A stretch of 51,881 nucleotides of DNA. Source: an uncultured Propionibacteriaceae bacterium (GTDB taxonomy: Bacteria > Actinomycetota > Actinomycetes > Propionibacteriales > Propionibacteriaceae). Positions 24,976-32,771 of the stretch are shown piece by piece. The DNA lies in assembly GCA_938012815.1 (NCBI GenBank), contig CALLVV010000024.1:1-51881 (forward strand), written 5' to 3'. Under the pieces are notes generated by a model. That model searched no databases. It was not told the DNA's origin and saw nothing but the letters and a program-made list of their open reading frames with translations. The translations under genes and the position numbers were made by a program. Each line of letters begins with the position of its first letter. The first letter of the stretch is position 1.

Positions 24976-25869
24976 ATGGTCTTCCCAACAGGTGAGCAAT
25001 ACGAGATCAACGCCGGGGGTTGCAACGCCGTGATCACCGAAGTTGGCGCCAGACTGCGCAGCTTCACCATTGACGGCACGGAAATCCTCGCAACGCACGA
25101 GCCCGACCAGGCTCCGAAAGGCTGGGAGGGGGCACATCTGCTTCCCTGGCCCAACCGGCTCCGCGACGGGCGCTACCACTTGGGCGGCCAGGAGTTCCAG
25201 CTACCCATCAACGAACCCGCCCGAAACAACGCGAATCATGGCCTGAACGTGGGCCTGGCCTGGGAATGCCTGGCCCATCTCGGGACCTCTGTCCGTCAGC
25301 GGTGCGTTCTCTGGCCCCGGCGCGGCTGGCCCGGAATCCTCGCGGTGGAGATCCTGCACCAGCTCGAGGCGCAGGGCCTGCGGGTGGAGGTCACCGCCAC
25401 GAACATCGGGACCATGCCCATGCCCTGGGGTTACGGCGCCCATCCCTATTTCCGCTTCAAGGACATCTCCGACGTGGAGTTGACAGTGCCGTTCGACGCG
25501 GAACTGGCGGTCGATCCCGAAAGGCTGCTTCCCATCCGCCTCGGCCCCGTCGCCCCCGCGCACGACTTCATCCGGCCCCGCGCCATCGGGGAGACGGTCC
25601 TGGACGCAACCTTCACCGATCCTCTGACCAGGGACTGGACCGTCACCCTGAGCGGGGACGGCCGCACGATTGAGGTGTGGGGTGAGGCGACCACCCAGTG
25701 GGTGCAGGTGTTCACCACTCCCCACCGCGACAGCGTGGCGGTGGAACCGATGACCTGCGGTCCCGACGCCTTCAACGAGGGCCCGACGTACAGGGACCGA
25801 ATCATGCTGCGGCCGGGAGAGTCCGCGCACGCCACGTGGGGGATTCGCGCCACCTGTTCCAGTCAGTGA
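24976..25869 (+). CDS. aldose 1-epimerase family protein (GalM-like)
   Basis: 297 residues of the galactose mutarotase fold. Recognisable motifs are LLPWPNRLRDGRY near 55-67, NHGL near 88, the catalytic GYGAHPYFR near 153, and VAVEPMTCGPDAFN near 254, which holds the general-base Glu. It interconverts sugar anomers and would supply alpha-galactose for GalK, though glucose-6-phosphate-type activity is possible in this family. It is inserted, on the opposite strand, between rny and miaB. Its 3' end overlaps the rny 3' end by seven bases. Confidence 0.85.
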   Translation: MVFPTGEQYEINAGGCNAVITEVGARLRSFTIDGTEILATHEPDQAPKGWEGAHLLPWPNRLRDGRYHLGGQEFQLPINEPARNNANHGLNVGLAWECLAHLGTSVRQRCVLWPRRGWPGILAVEILHQLEAQGLRVEVTATNIGTMPMPWGYGAHPYFRFKDISDVELTVPFDAELAVDPERLLPIRLGPVAPAHDFIRPRAIGETVLDATFTDPLTRDWTVTLSGDGRTIEVWGEATTQWVQVFTTPHRDSVAVEPMTCGPDAFNEGPTYRDRIMLRPGESAHATWGIRATCSSQ

Positions 25870-27470
25870 GCCAGTTCGGTGGCGCGTGATTCACGCACCA
25901 CCGTGATGCGGATCTGTCCCGGGTAGGTGAGGTTCGCCTCCACCTCGGCCGCGATCTGGCGTGCCAGCACCCGGCTCATCGCGTCATCCACGATCTCGGG
26001 GGCCACCATGATCCGAACCTCCCTTCCTGCCTGCATCGCGTAAGCGCGGGTCACTCCCTCATGAGCCATGGCGATGGATTCCAGATGCTGCATCCGTTCC
26101 ACGTATGCCTCCAACGACTCGCGCCTCGCACCTGGGCGAGAACCGGAAATGGCATCCGCCGCCTGGGTGAGGATGGCCTCGACGGTTCGCGGCTCTACTT
26201 CGTTGTGGTGCGCCTCGACGGCGTGGACCACGTCGGGGTGTTCGCCATGGCGGCGCAGCAGATCGGCACCGATGATCGCGTGGGGGCCCTCGGACTCGTG
26301 AGTGAGGGCCTTGCCTATGTCGTGCAGGAAAGCCGCTCTTTTGCACTGCGCCACATCGAGCCCCAGTTCGGCCGCCATGACCCCGGCCAGGTGGGCGCAC
26401 TCGACTAGGTGGGCGAGCACGTTCTGTCCGAAGCTGGTGCGGTAGGCCAAAGAGCCGATCACGGGTATCAGCTCCGGGTGGAGATCGACGATTCCCACCT
26501 CCAGGAGGGCCTCGTTGCCAACGGCCATGATGCGCTCGTCCAGCACTCGGATGCTGCGAGCATGCACCTCCTCGATTCGCGCCGGATGGATGCGTCCGTC
26601 AGCAACCAGGTCCATGAGGGTCAGCCGGGCGGCTTCCCGCCTCACCGGGTCGAAGCAGCTGAGCAGCACCGTCTCCGGGGTGTCGTCCACCATCACGTTG
26701 ACTCCGGTGATCTGCTCGAAGGCCCTGATGTTGCGGCCCTCACGTCCGATGATCCGCCCCTTCATCTCGTCGCTGGGAAGGTCGACGCTAGAAACCACCG
26801 ACTCGCTGGTCTGTTCTGCCGCGCACCGCTGGATCGCGGTAACGATTATTGCCCGCGCCCGCTGGTCCGCTTCCTTCTTCGCGGTCTCCTCAATGTCCCG
26901 GGCCAGCGTGGCGGCTGATAGGCGGGTCTGTCGTGCTGCTTCGGCCATCAGCTCTGCCTGGGCAGCAGTCGCCGTCAACCCCGCCACGCGTTCAAGCTCC
27001 GCCTGCACACGGCCATGTGCCACGGTGAGTTCCTCGCGCTGTTTCCTGAGATCCGCGCGCTGCTGCTCGAGAAGCTCCGAGCGCGTCGCGAGTCCCTCGG
27101 CCTCTGCAGCGAGCCGGTCCTCTTTCTCGTTCAGGCGTTCTTCCTGGCGTTCCTGCGCGCTGCGTTGCTCACGCAGCTCAGCACGCTGCGTGGATATCGA
27201 CGCCTCCAGCTCCTCGCGGCGCCTGTCGATGTCGGCACCGGCCTCGTGTGCCCATTCCTTCGCCTGTTCCAGGGCCCGTGCCGCATCCGCTCTGAGCTGT
27301 TCGGCCGCCTCCACCGCCTGTTTGCGGATGGAAGCTGCATCGGAACGGCTTCTGCGTTCGATGCGGGCCCGTTCCTGGATGAACGACAAAGCAACCCGCC
27401 GCTGTCGCCACGCGAGGACCCCCAGGACGACACCCAGCAACCCGGCGATGATCCAGCCCAGCCATTCCAT
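25863..27470 (-). CDS. rny: ribonuclease Y
   Basis: 535 residues. One N-terminal membrane anchor (WLGWIIAGLLGVVLGVLAW), then a long charged coiled coil (about 30-210), a KH domain (GRIIGREGRNIRAFEQITGV), and an HD domain with AAFLHDIGKALTHE. RNase Y is a membrane-tethered endonuclease starting mRNA decay. The ATG at 27470 is preceded by AAGGGG. The 160 bases between it and recX hold no gene that I can see. Confidence 0.93.
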   Translation of the reverse strand: MEWLGWIIAGLLGVVLGVLAWRQRRVALSFIQERARIERRSRSDAASIRKQAVEAAEQLRADAARALEQAKEWAHEAGADIDRRREELEASISTQRAELREQRSAQERQEERLNEKEDRLAAEAEGLATRSELLEQQRADLRKQREELTVAHGRVQAELERVAGLTATAAQAELMAEAARQTRLSAATLARDIEETAKKEADQRARAIIVTAIQRCAAEQTSESVVSSVDLPSDEMKGRIIGREGRNIRAFEQITGVNVMVDDTPETVLLSCFDPVRREAARLTLMDLVADGRIHPARIEEVHARSIRVLDERIMAVGNEALLEVGIVDLHPELIPVIGSLAYRTSFGQNVLAHLVECAHLAGVMAAELGLDVAQCKRAAFLHDIGKALTHESEGPHAIIGADLLRRHGEHPDVVHAVEAHHNEVEPRTVEAILTQAADAISGSRPGARRESLEAYVERMQHLESIAMAHEGVTRAYAMQAGREVRIMVAPEIVDDAMSRVLARQIAAEVEANLTYPGQIRITVVRESRATELAH

Positions 27471-27632
27471 GGCTACCCCTTTGCACTTGACGAAGTGACC
27501 TGGAGGTTCAGGGCACCCAGAGCTGCTGAGTAGCGGACGTGACCACGTCATACCGGGCCGCGCACGAGCCCATGGGGCCAACCAAGATGTCTCGAACCGT
27601 GAGTCAATGACCTTACGACCGCCAAGGCTAGT

Positions 27633-28145
27633 TCACAAGGGCATGCCATCCGTGTCGGGGTCCATTTCCCCGAGCACCTCATCAACAACCGATGACACCA
27701 CGGCTCCCCCGAATCCCCTGCGCCCGAGGGCCCCGGCCAGACGCCGACGCGCCACCCTGGAGTCCAGCCCGGCCAGGGCGCGGGCACGACGTTGAGCAAA
27801 GGCTCGCGCCGCCACCAGTTCCTCTTCTTGCCCCACCCGGGACAGGGCCTCCGCCACCACGTCCTCGTCCACACCCCGGCGTCGCAATTCCGCCCGGATC
27901 CGGGTGAAACCGTGCCTGTCCACCTGGATCCGGGTCTGTACTAGCGCTTCTGCGAAGGCGGCGTCATCCAGCAGCCCCACCTCATGAAAACGCTCAACCA
28001 GTTCCTCGACGACGTCCTCGGAAACCCCGCGGGAATCCAGTCGGTCCCGGAGCTCCGCCTCCGACCGGCTCCGGGCATCCAACAGCCTGAGTGCAATGCG
28101 CCTAGCGAATTCCACCTGCTCCGTGCGGCTGTTTTCAGGAGACAA
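27633..28145 (-). CDS. recX: RecA regulator RecX
   Basis: About 170 residues. The opening FARRIALRLLDARSRSEAEL and the following repeats of small three-helix units (for example LLDDAAFAEALVQTRI) are RecX. It modulates RecA filaments. The best start is TTG at 28145, preceded by GAGAGG at good spacing and lying 11 bases inside the recA end; a GTG at 28115 is the alternative. The tight recA-recX overlap suggests translational coupling. Confidence 0.88.
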   Translation of the reverse strand: MSPENSRTEQVEFARRIALRLLDARSRSEAELRDRLDSRGVSEDVVEELVERFHEVGLLDDAAFAEALVQTRIQVDRHGFTRIRAELRRRGVDEDVVAEALSRVGQEEELVAARAFAQRRARALAGLDSRVARRRLAGALGRRGFGGAVVSSVVDEVLGEMDPDTDGMPL

Positions 28146-29187
28146 CCTTGACCTCTCCCGTCTCGGGGTTGATCCCCTCATCCGGGGCATCCTGCTCCAC
28201 AACACCTAGCGCGGCCCGGATCCGGCGATCGATCTCTTCCGCTATCTTCGGATTCTTCTTCAGGAAGTTCCGTGCATTCTCCTTGCCCTGCCCCAGCTGA
28301 TCTGATTCATAGGTGAACCAAGCGCCTGCCTTGCGAATGATCCCATTGGAGACACCCATGTCGATCAGACTTCCCTCCCGGGAAATTCCCTCACCGTAAA
28401 TGACGTCGAACTCGGCCTGCTTGAAAGGCGGTGCAACCTTGTTCTTGACAACCTTCACACGAGTGCGGTTGCCGACCATCTCGGAACCGTCCTTCAATGT
28501 TTCGATCCTCCTGACATCGAGGCGCACGGAGGAGTAGAACTTGAGTGCACGACCGCCCGTGGTGGTTTCGGGAGAACCGAACATCACCCCGATCTTCTCG
28601 CGCAACTGGTTGATGAAAATAGCGGTGGTGTTGGCGGATTTCAGGGCCCCGGTCATCTTTCGAAGGGCCTGGCTCATGAGGCGAGCCTGGAGACCGACGT
28701 GTGAATCCCCCATCTCGCCCTCGATCTCGGCACGCGGCGTCAGCGCGGCCACCGAGTCGATGACGATGAGCGCCAGGGCTCCGGAACGCACTAGCGTGTC
28801 TGCGATCTCAAGGGCCTGCTCACCGTTGTCAGGTTGCGAGACCAGGAGGTCGTCGGTGCTGACGCCGAGCTTGCTAGCGTAATCCGGGTCCAAGGCGTGC
28901 TCCGCGTCAATGAAGGCGCAGAGCCCACCCTCTGCCTGCGCATTCGCGATGGCGTGGAGGGCAACCGTGGTCTTGCCCGAGGACTCCGGACCGTAGATCT
29001 CGACGATCCGCCCCCGGGGCAGGCCACCGATACCCAGAGCCACATCCAAGGCGACACTTCCCGTCGGAATGACGTCAATGGGCAACCGGGTGTCCTCCCC
29101 CAATCGCATCACCGACCCTTTTCCGTGCACCTTCTCGATCTGGGCGAGGGCGGCCTCCAGCGCCTTGGCGCGATCTGCAACAGCCAT
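28135..29187 (-). CDS. recA: recombinase RecA
   Basis: 350 residues. Walker A is GPESSGKTT, Walker B LIVIDSVAAL, and the DNA-binding loop 2 region is FINQLREKIGVMFGSPETTT. The ATG at 29187 is preceded by AAAGGAA. RecA catalyses strand exchange and stimulates LexA self-cleavage. A perfect SOS box lies about 140 bases upstream. There is no intein. Confidence 0.98.
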   Translation of the reverse strand: MAVADRAKALEAALAQIEKVHGKGSVMRLGEDTRLPIDVIPTGSVALDVALGIGGLPRGRIVEIYGPESSGKTTVALHAIANAQAEGGLCAFIDAEHALDPDYASKLGVSTDDLLVSQPDNGEQALEIADTLVRSGALALIVIDSVAALTPRAEIEGEMGDSHVGLQARLMSQALRKMTGALKSANTTAIFINQLREKIGVMFGSPETTTGGRALKFYSSVRLDVRRIETLKDGSEMVGNRTRVKVVKNKVAPPFKQAEFDVIYGEGISREGSLIDMGVSNGIIRKAGAWFTYESDQLGQGKENARNFLKKNPKIAEEIDRRIRAALGVVEQDAPDEGINPETGEVKVVS

Positions 29188-29326
29188 GGTGTGTGGTTCC
29201 TTTCGACTCCATGAGCCGTTCCTTCCGGTCCGGCTCAACCTTCACCCTCACTGTAGGAATCGGGGGTGACAAAAACTCCAGCTCACCTCCAGGCTGTGGA
29301 AAACCCGGAGACGCACACAGTCTAGC

Positions 29327-29341
29327 CGAACATGTGTTCGA
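29327..29341. promoter_or_regulatory. LexA SOS box of recA
   Basis: CGAACATGTGTTCGA is a perfect match to the actinobacterial/Gram-positive SOS box (CGAAC, four bases, GTTCG). It lies between recA and the DUF3046 gene, on the upstream side of recA. Confidence 0.9.
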
Positions 29342-29368
29342 TTGCATGGAGGCGCCGGCATTTTGTTT

Positions 29369-29563
29369 TCACCGCATCGTTTCCGGCAGCTCAAGCGCGA
29401 TCCACACGGCTCGCCAGATCTTCTTGCAGGGAACGCCCGCCGCCAATGCCTCTTCCACGGTGCGGCTCTCGAGTCCCTGCAGGGCGACCGTTGACGCCCA
29501 GCTACCGGCATACCCCTTTCCGAGCGCCGCATCGAGTCTCGACCACAATTCCGCTTCACGCAT
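29369..29563 (-). CDS. DUF3046 domain protein
   Basis: 64 residues: MREAELWSRLDAALGKGYA, then VALQGLESRTVEEALAAGV and KKIWRAVWIALELP. This small family of unknown function is typically found upstream of recA in actinobacteria. The SOS box lies between its stop and recA. Confidence 0.88.
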   Translation of the reverse strand: MREAELWSRLDAALGKGYAGSWASTVALQGLESRTVEEALAAGVPCKKIWRAVWIALELPETMR

Positions 29564-29919
29564 GCTGCAACCTTAGAGGTCCTGCAGGCAGGCGCCATCC
29601 GCTGTGGTCGCCCCGATGACACGCCGAGCCGCATCGCTCCCGGGGTGTTCCTTGTGTTCGTCACGGAACCATCCCGTTGTCACGCGACCTCTGTCGACTG
29701 TCGACACGTTCCCCTGCAATGTCCATCGCTTCCGGGTCGCTGGTGACAGCCGCTGTTCCCGTCCTCCCTCAGAACCCCGTCAGGGAATATAAGCCCCGCC
29801 CATCAGCTATTTGAGAAACCTCTTATCCCAAGTACCCTACAGCGAACCGACACGGTTTCTCGTACACTGACTCTCGAACACGATCATCAATTGGTCAGAA
29901 AGTGCACGAAGGAGTCGAC
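29564..29919. other. intergenic region before the DeoR-type gene
   Basis: About 355 bases without a gene. It contains TGTCGACTGTCGACA (29692-29706, two GTCGAC units). It also holds a separated inverted repeat GAGAAACC (29813-29820) / GGTTTCTC (29854-29861). A possible promoter is TTGAGA (29811) with TACCCT (29833) at 16-base spacing, and a second -10-like TACACT is at 29863-29868. The repeat flanks the likely promoter, so it may be an operator. Confidence 0.45.
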
Positions 29920-30741
29920 ATGAACGCTGCGGGTACGCATTCCCACAAGCGCTCCGATCGAATGCTCGCGATGCTGGCGCTGCTTCAAGAGAATGGTCAG
30001 ATGTCGCTATCCACGCTCGCCACCGAGCTGGGAACTTCCGAGGCCACCATCAGGCGCGATGTCGCCGTATTAGCGTCCCAAGGGTTGTTGGAACGCACCC
30101 ATGGCGGTGCACGCCCGATCCAGGGCAGTCGGGAGCTCCCGGTACGGCTGCGGGACGGACGCAATCAAGCCGCCAAGTCCCGCATAGCGGCAGCGGCAGC
30201 GAAGCTGGTTCCCGAGGGCAAGCACGCCATCGGTCTGAGCGGCGGAACCACTGCCGCCGAGGTACTCCGGGCCCTGCGCCACCGGACCGATCTGACGATC
30301 ATCACCAACTCACTCAGCATCGGCCTGGAAGCGGCCGAACAGGGGCAGGGCCGCGTCCTCATCGCCGGTGGCGTGCTGCGTTCCAATTCCTTGGAACTCG
30401 TGGGTTCCCTGGCTGAGGCGACGCTCCGGCTCGTGAACGTCGGCACAGCCCTGGTGGGGGCCGACGGACTCAGCTCGTCCGGGGGACTGACCACCCATGA
30501 CGACATCGAGGCGCGCACCAATCACACGATGATCGAACGGGCGCAGCGGGTGATCGCGGTGGCCGATGCCTCCAAGATCGGCCACGTCACTTTGGCGAAG
30601 ATGGCGGATCTGAGCGAGATCGACATTCTCGTCACCGACTCCAACGCCCCGGAGGACGAGCTGGCCCGCATCCGGGACCTGGGCGTCGAGGTGGTGATTG
30701 TCCCGGTTCCCGTCAACCCGAAGGCCGCTACCGGAAGCTGA
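29920..30741 (+). CDS. DeoR-family transcriptional regulator
   Basis: 273 residues. The N-terminal DeoR winged helix (MLALLQENGQMSLSTLATEL, then TSEATIRRDV) is followed by the sugar-phosphate-sensing DeoRC domain with GLSGGTTAAEVLRAL, ITNSLSIGLEA, GGVLRSNSLELVG and VADASKIG. The ATG at 29920 is set by GAAGGAG. Members usually repress sugar or polyol catabolic genes, but none is adjacent. Self-regulation through the upstream inverted repeat is possible. Confidence 0.88.
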   Translation: MNAAGTHSHKRSDRMLAMLALLQENGQMSLSTLATELGTSEATIRRDVAVLASQGLLERTHGGARPIQGSRELPVRLRDGRNQAAKSRIAAAAAKLVPEGKHAIGLSGGTTAAEVLRALRHRTDLTIITNSLSIGLEAAEQGQGRVLIAGGVLRSNSLELVGSLAEATLRLVNVGTALVGADGLSSSGGLTTHDDIEARTNHTMIERAQRVIAVADASKIGHVTLAKMADLSEIDILVTDSNAPEDELARIRDLGVEVVIVPVPVNPKAATGS

Positions 30742-30753
30742 TCTCTCCCACGA

Positions 30754-31344
30754 TCATTCGGCGGAACGCCGTGGCTGCTTCCCCCGGGCGCGGATCCGGA
30801 TTGCCTCGCGGATGTAGTCGGCGCCGGTCATCAGCGTCAGGATCAAAGCCGCCCACATCAGCACCCAGGCCAAGAACTGCACCGCCCCAGGCAGGCCCGG
30901 CAGCCACGCGAGGAAAACGATCAGGGCCAGCGACTGGGTGACGGTCTTCAGTTTGCCACCGCGATTGGCCGCCATGATCCCGTACTTCGCGATGGCCGCC
31001 CGTAGCCATGTGATCCCCCACTCACGGACCAGGATCAGCACCGTGAAATACCAGGGAAGCTCACCCAGCAGACTCAGGGAAATGAAGGCCGCACCCGTCA
31101 GGGCCTTGTCGGCTATCGGGTCCCAGAGCTTCCCGAAATCCGTGATCAGGTTGTAGCGCCTGGCGATGTAGCCGTCCGCCAGGTCGGTCAGCATCGCTGC
31201 CACGAAGATTCCGGTGGCGATGAATCGCCACCCCTGGTTCACCGGTTGCCAGAACAGCACCACGACGAACAGCGGCACCATGATGATGCGGAGCACCGTG
31301 AGCACGTTGGGAACGTTCAGATTGCTGGGCCGTGGTTCGGTCAT
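30754..31344 (-). CDS. pgsA: CDP-diacylglycerol-glycerol-3-phosphate 3-phosphatidyltransferase
   Basis: 196 residues with four or five membrane segments. The CDP-alcohol phosphotransferase motif D-G-x2-A-R-x8-G-x3-D-x3-D is complete in DGYIARRYNLITDFGKLWDP plus IADK. It makes phosphatidylglycerol phosphate. Actinobacteria carry several paralogues, but the ftsK-rimO-pgsA position supports PgsA. It starts four bases inside the rimO end. Confidence 0.88.
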   Translation of the reverse strand: MTEPRPSNLNVPNVLTVLRIIMVPLFVVVLFWQPVNQGWRFIATGIFVAAMLTDLADGYIARRYNLITDFGKLWDPIADKALTGAAFISLSLLGELPWYFTVLILVREWGITWLRAAIAKYGIMAANRGGKLKTVTQSLALIVFLAWLPGLPGAVQFLAWVLMWAALILTLMTGADYIREAIRIRARGKQPRRSAE

Positions 31345-32771
31345 CGGGCTTCTCCCACCATGTCGATTCCTGTGGCGTCGATGAGCTCAACTTCAATGAA
31401 CTGCCCGATCCGGGCATCGGCCCCGGGAAGCTCCACAACCCCATCGGTCTCGGGACCCTGATGCGGCGCGCGCCCCGAGGCCCCGCCGGCGCCGGTTTCC
31501 TCGACCAGAACCACGGTCCGCTCCCCCACCCTCTCCGCGGCGCGGGACTCACACACCATGTTGGCGACGTCAGCCAGCAGCTCTCGCCGCGCGTCCACTT
31601 CCGTCTGGTCCAGGTGGGCGTCCAGGCCCTCCCCCTCCGTGCCCTCCTCGTCGGAATAGCCGAACACCCCGAGAAAATCCAGGTTGGCGTCAATGATGAA
31701 CTCGCGGAGCGTCTCGACGTCCGACTCGGTCTCCCCCGGGAACCCGGCGATCACGTTGCTGCGGATCCCTGCCCTTGGCTCGGCCGCCCTGATCCGTTCG
31801 ATCAGTCCGAGGAAGGAATCCGGGTCACCGAAACGCCGCATTCTCCGCAGCACCCCGGGCGCGGCGTGTTGGAAGGAGAGATCGAAATAGGGCACCACCT
31901 TGTCGGTGTCCAAGATGACCTCCAGCATTCCGGGCCGGATCTCGGCGGGTTGCAGGTAGGAGACCCGAATCCATTCCAGCCCGTCCACCCGGGCCAGCTG
32001 GGGTAGCAGGGTCTCCAGGTTCACGCCGGGGAGATCCTTGCCGTAGCTGGATGTGTTTTCGGAAACCAGCAGCACCTCCTTCACTCCCTGTTCCACGAGC
32101 CAGCGCGCCTCGGCGATGATGTCGGCGGCGGGGCGCGAGAGGTAGGAACCCCTGAAGGCGGGAATGGCACAGAAGGCGCAGCGCCGATCGCATCCGGAGG
32201 CTATCTTCAAGGGCGCTGCTGGTCCCGATCCCAAGCGGCGACGGATCACGCGCGGCCCCGTTGCCGGGGCCAGCCCTTCCGGCAGGGGGGCGTGTCCCGG
32301 GGTCACGATCCGCCCGGCGGCCCGTTGGCGGTCCGTCGGCGCGAGCGGCAGCAGTTTGCGCCGGTCCCTCGGAACGTGGGCCTCGTGGCTACCTCCGGCG
32401 AGGATCGACCGGAGACGATCGGCGATGTCCGCGTAGTCGTCGAACCCGAGCACCGCATCGGCCTCGGGCAGGACCCCCGCGAGTTGCGCCCCATAGCGTT
32501 CCGCCATGCACCCCACCGCCACGACCGCCTTCGTCGTGCCGGATTCCTTGAGGTCGGCGGCGGCCAGCAGGGTGTCGATGGAGTCCTTCTTGGCCTGTTC
32601 TACGAATCCACAGGTGTTGATCACCACGGTCTCCGCCTCCGCCGGGTCATCCACCAGCACGAATCCCCCCGCTGCCAGCCGGCCCGCGAGTTCTTCCGAG
32701 TCGACGTCGTTGCGGGCACAGCCCAGCGTCTGGATGTGGACCTTGTTCATGATCTTCCCAGTATCGCTCAC
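31341..32771 (-). CDS. rimO: ribosomal protein uS12 methylthiotransferase
   Basis: 476 residues. N-terminal cysteines are in TLGCARNDVDSE, NTCGFVEQAKKDSID and VGCMAERYG; the radical SAM cluster is GCDRRCAFCAIP; the C-terminus is a TRAM domain. The ARND signature separates RimO from MiaB. It methylthiolates an Asp of uS12. The ATG at 32771 overlaps the ftsK stop (ATGA). An insertion of about 40 residues (about 130-175) between the first two domains is longer than in the E. coli protein. Confidence 0.92.
   Translation of the reverse strand: MSDTGKIMNKVHIQTLGCARNDVDSEELAGRLAAGGFVLVDDPAEAETVVINTCGFVEQAKKDSIDTLLAAADLKESGTTKAVVAVGCMAERYGAQLAGVLPEADAVLGFDDYADIADRLRSILAGGSHEAHVPRDRRKLLPLAPTDRQRAAGRIVTPGHAPLPEGLAPATGPRVIRRRLGSGPAAPLKIASGCDRRCAFCAIPAFRGSYLSRPAADIIAEARWLVEQGVKEVLLVSENTSSYGKDLPGVNLETLLPQLARVDGLEWIRVSYLQPAEIRPGMLEVILDTDKVVPYFDLSFQHAAPGVLRRMRRFGDPDSFLGLIERIRAAEPRAGIRSNVIAGFPGETESDVETLREFIIDANLDFLGVFGYSDEEGTEGEGLDAHLDQTEVDARRELLADVANMVCESRAAERVGERTVVLVEETGAGGASGRAPHQGPETDGVVELPGADARIGQFIEVELIDATGIDMVGEAR

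Noticed and set aside
24815..25033. Plus-strand open frame of 72 codons before galM
   Set aside because: It overlaps the galM start in another frame and has no ribosome binding site; the opposite-strand frame is slightly more plausible.
29876..29884. CGAACACGA resembling half an SOS box before the DeoR-type gene
   Set aside because: The second half-site is missing, so no LexA control is claimed.
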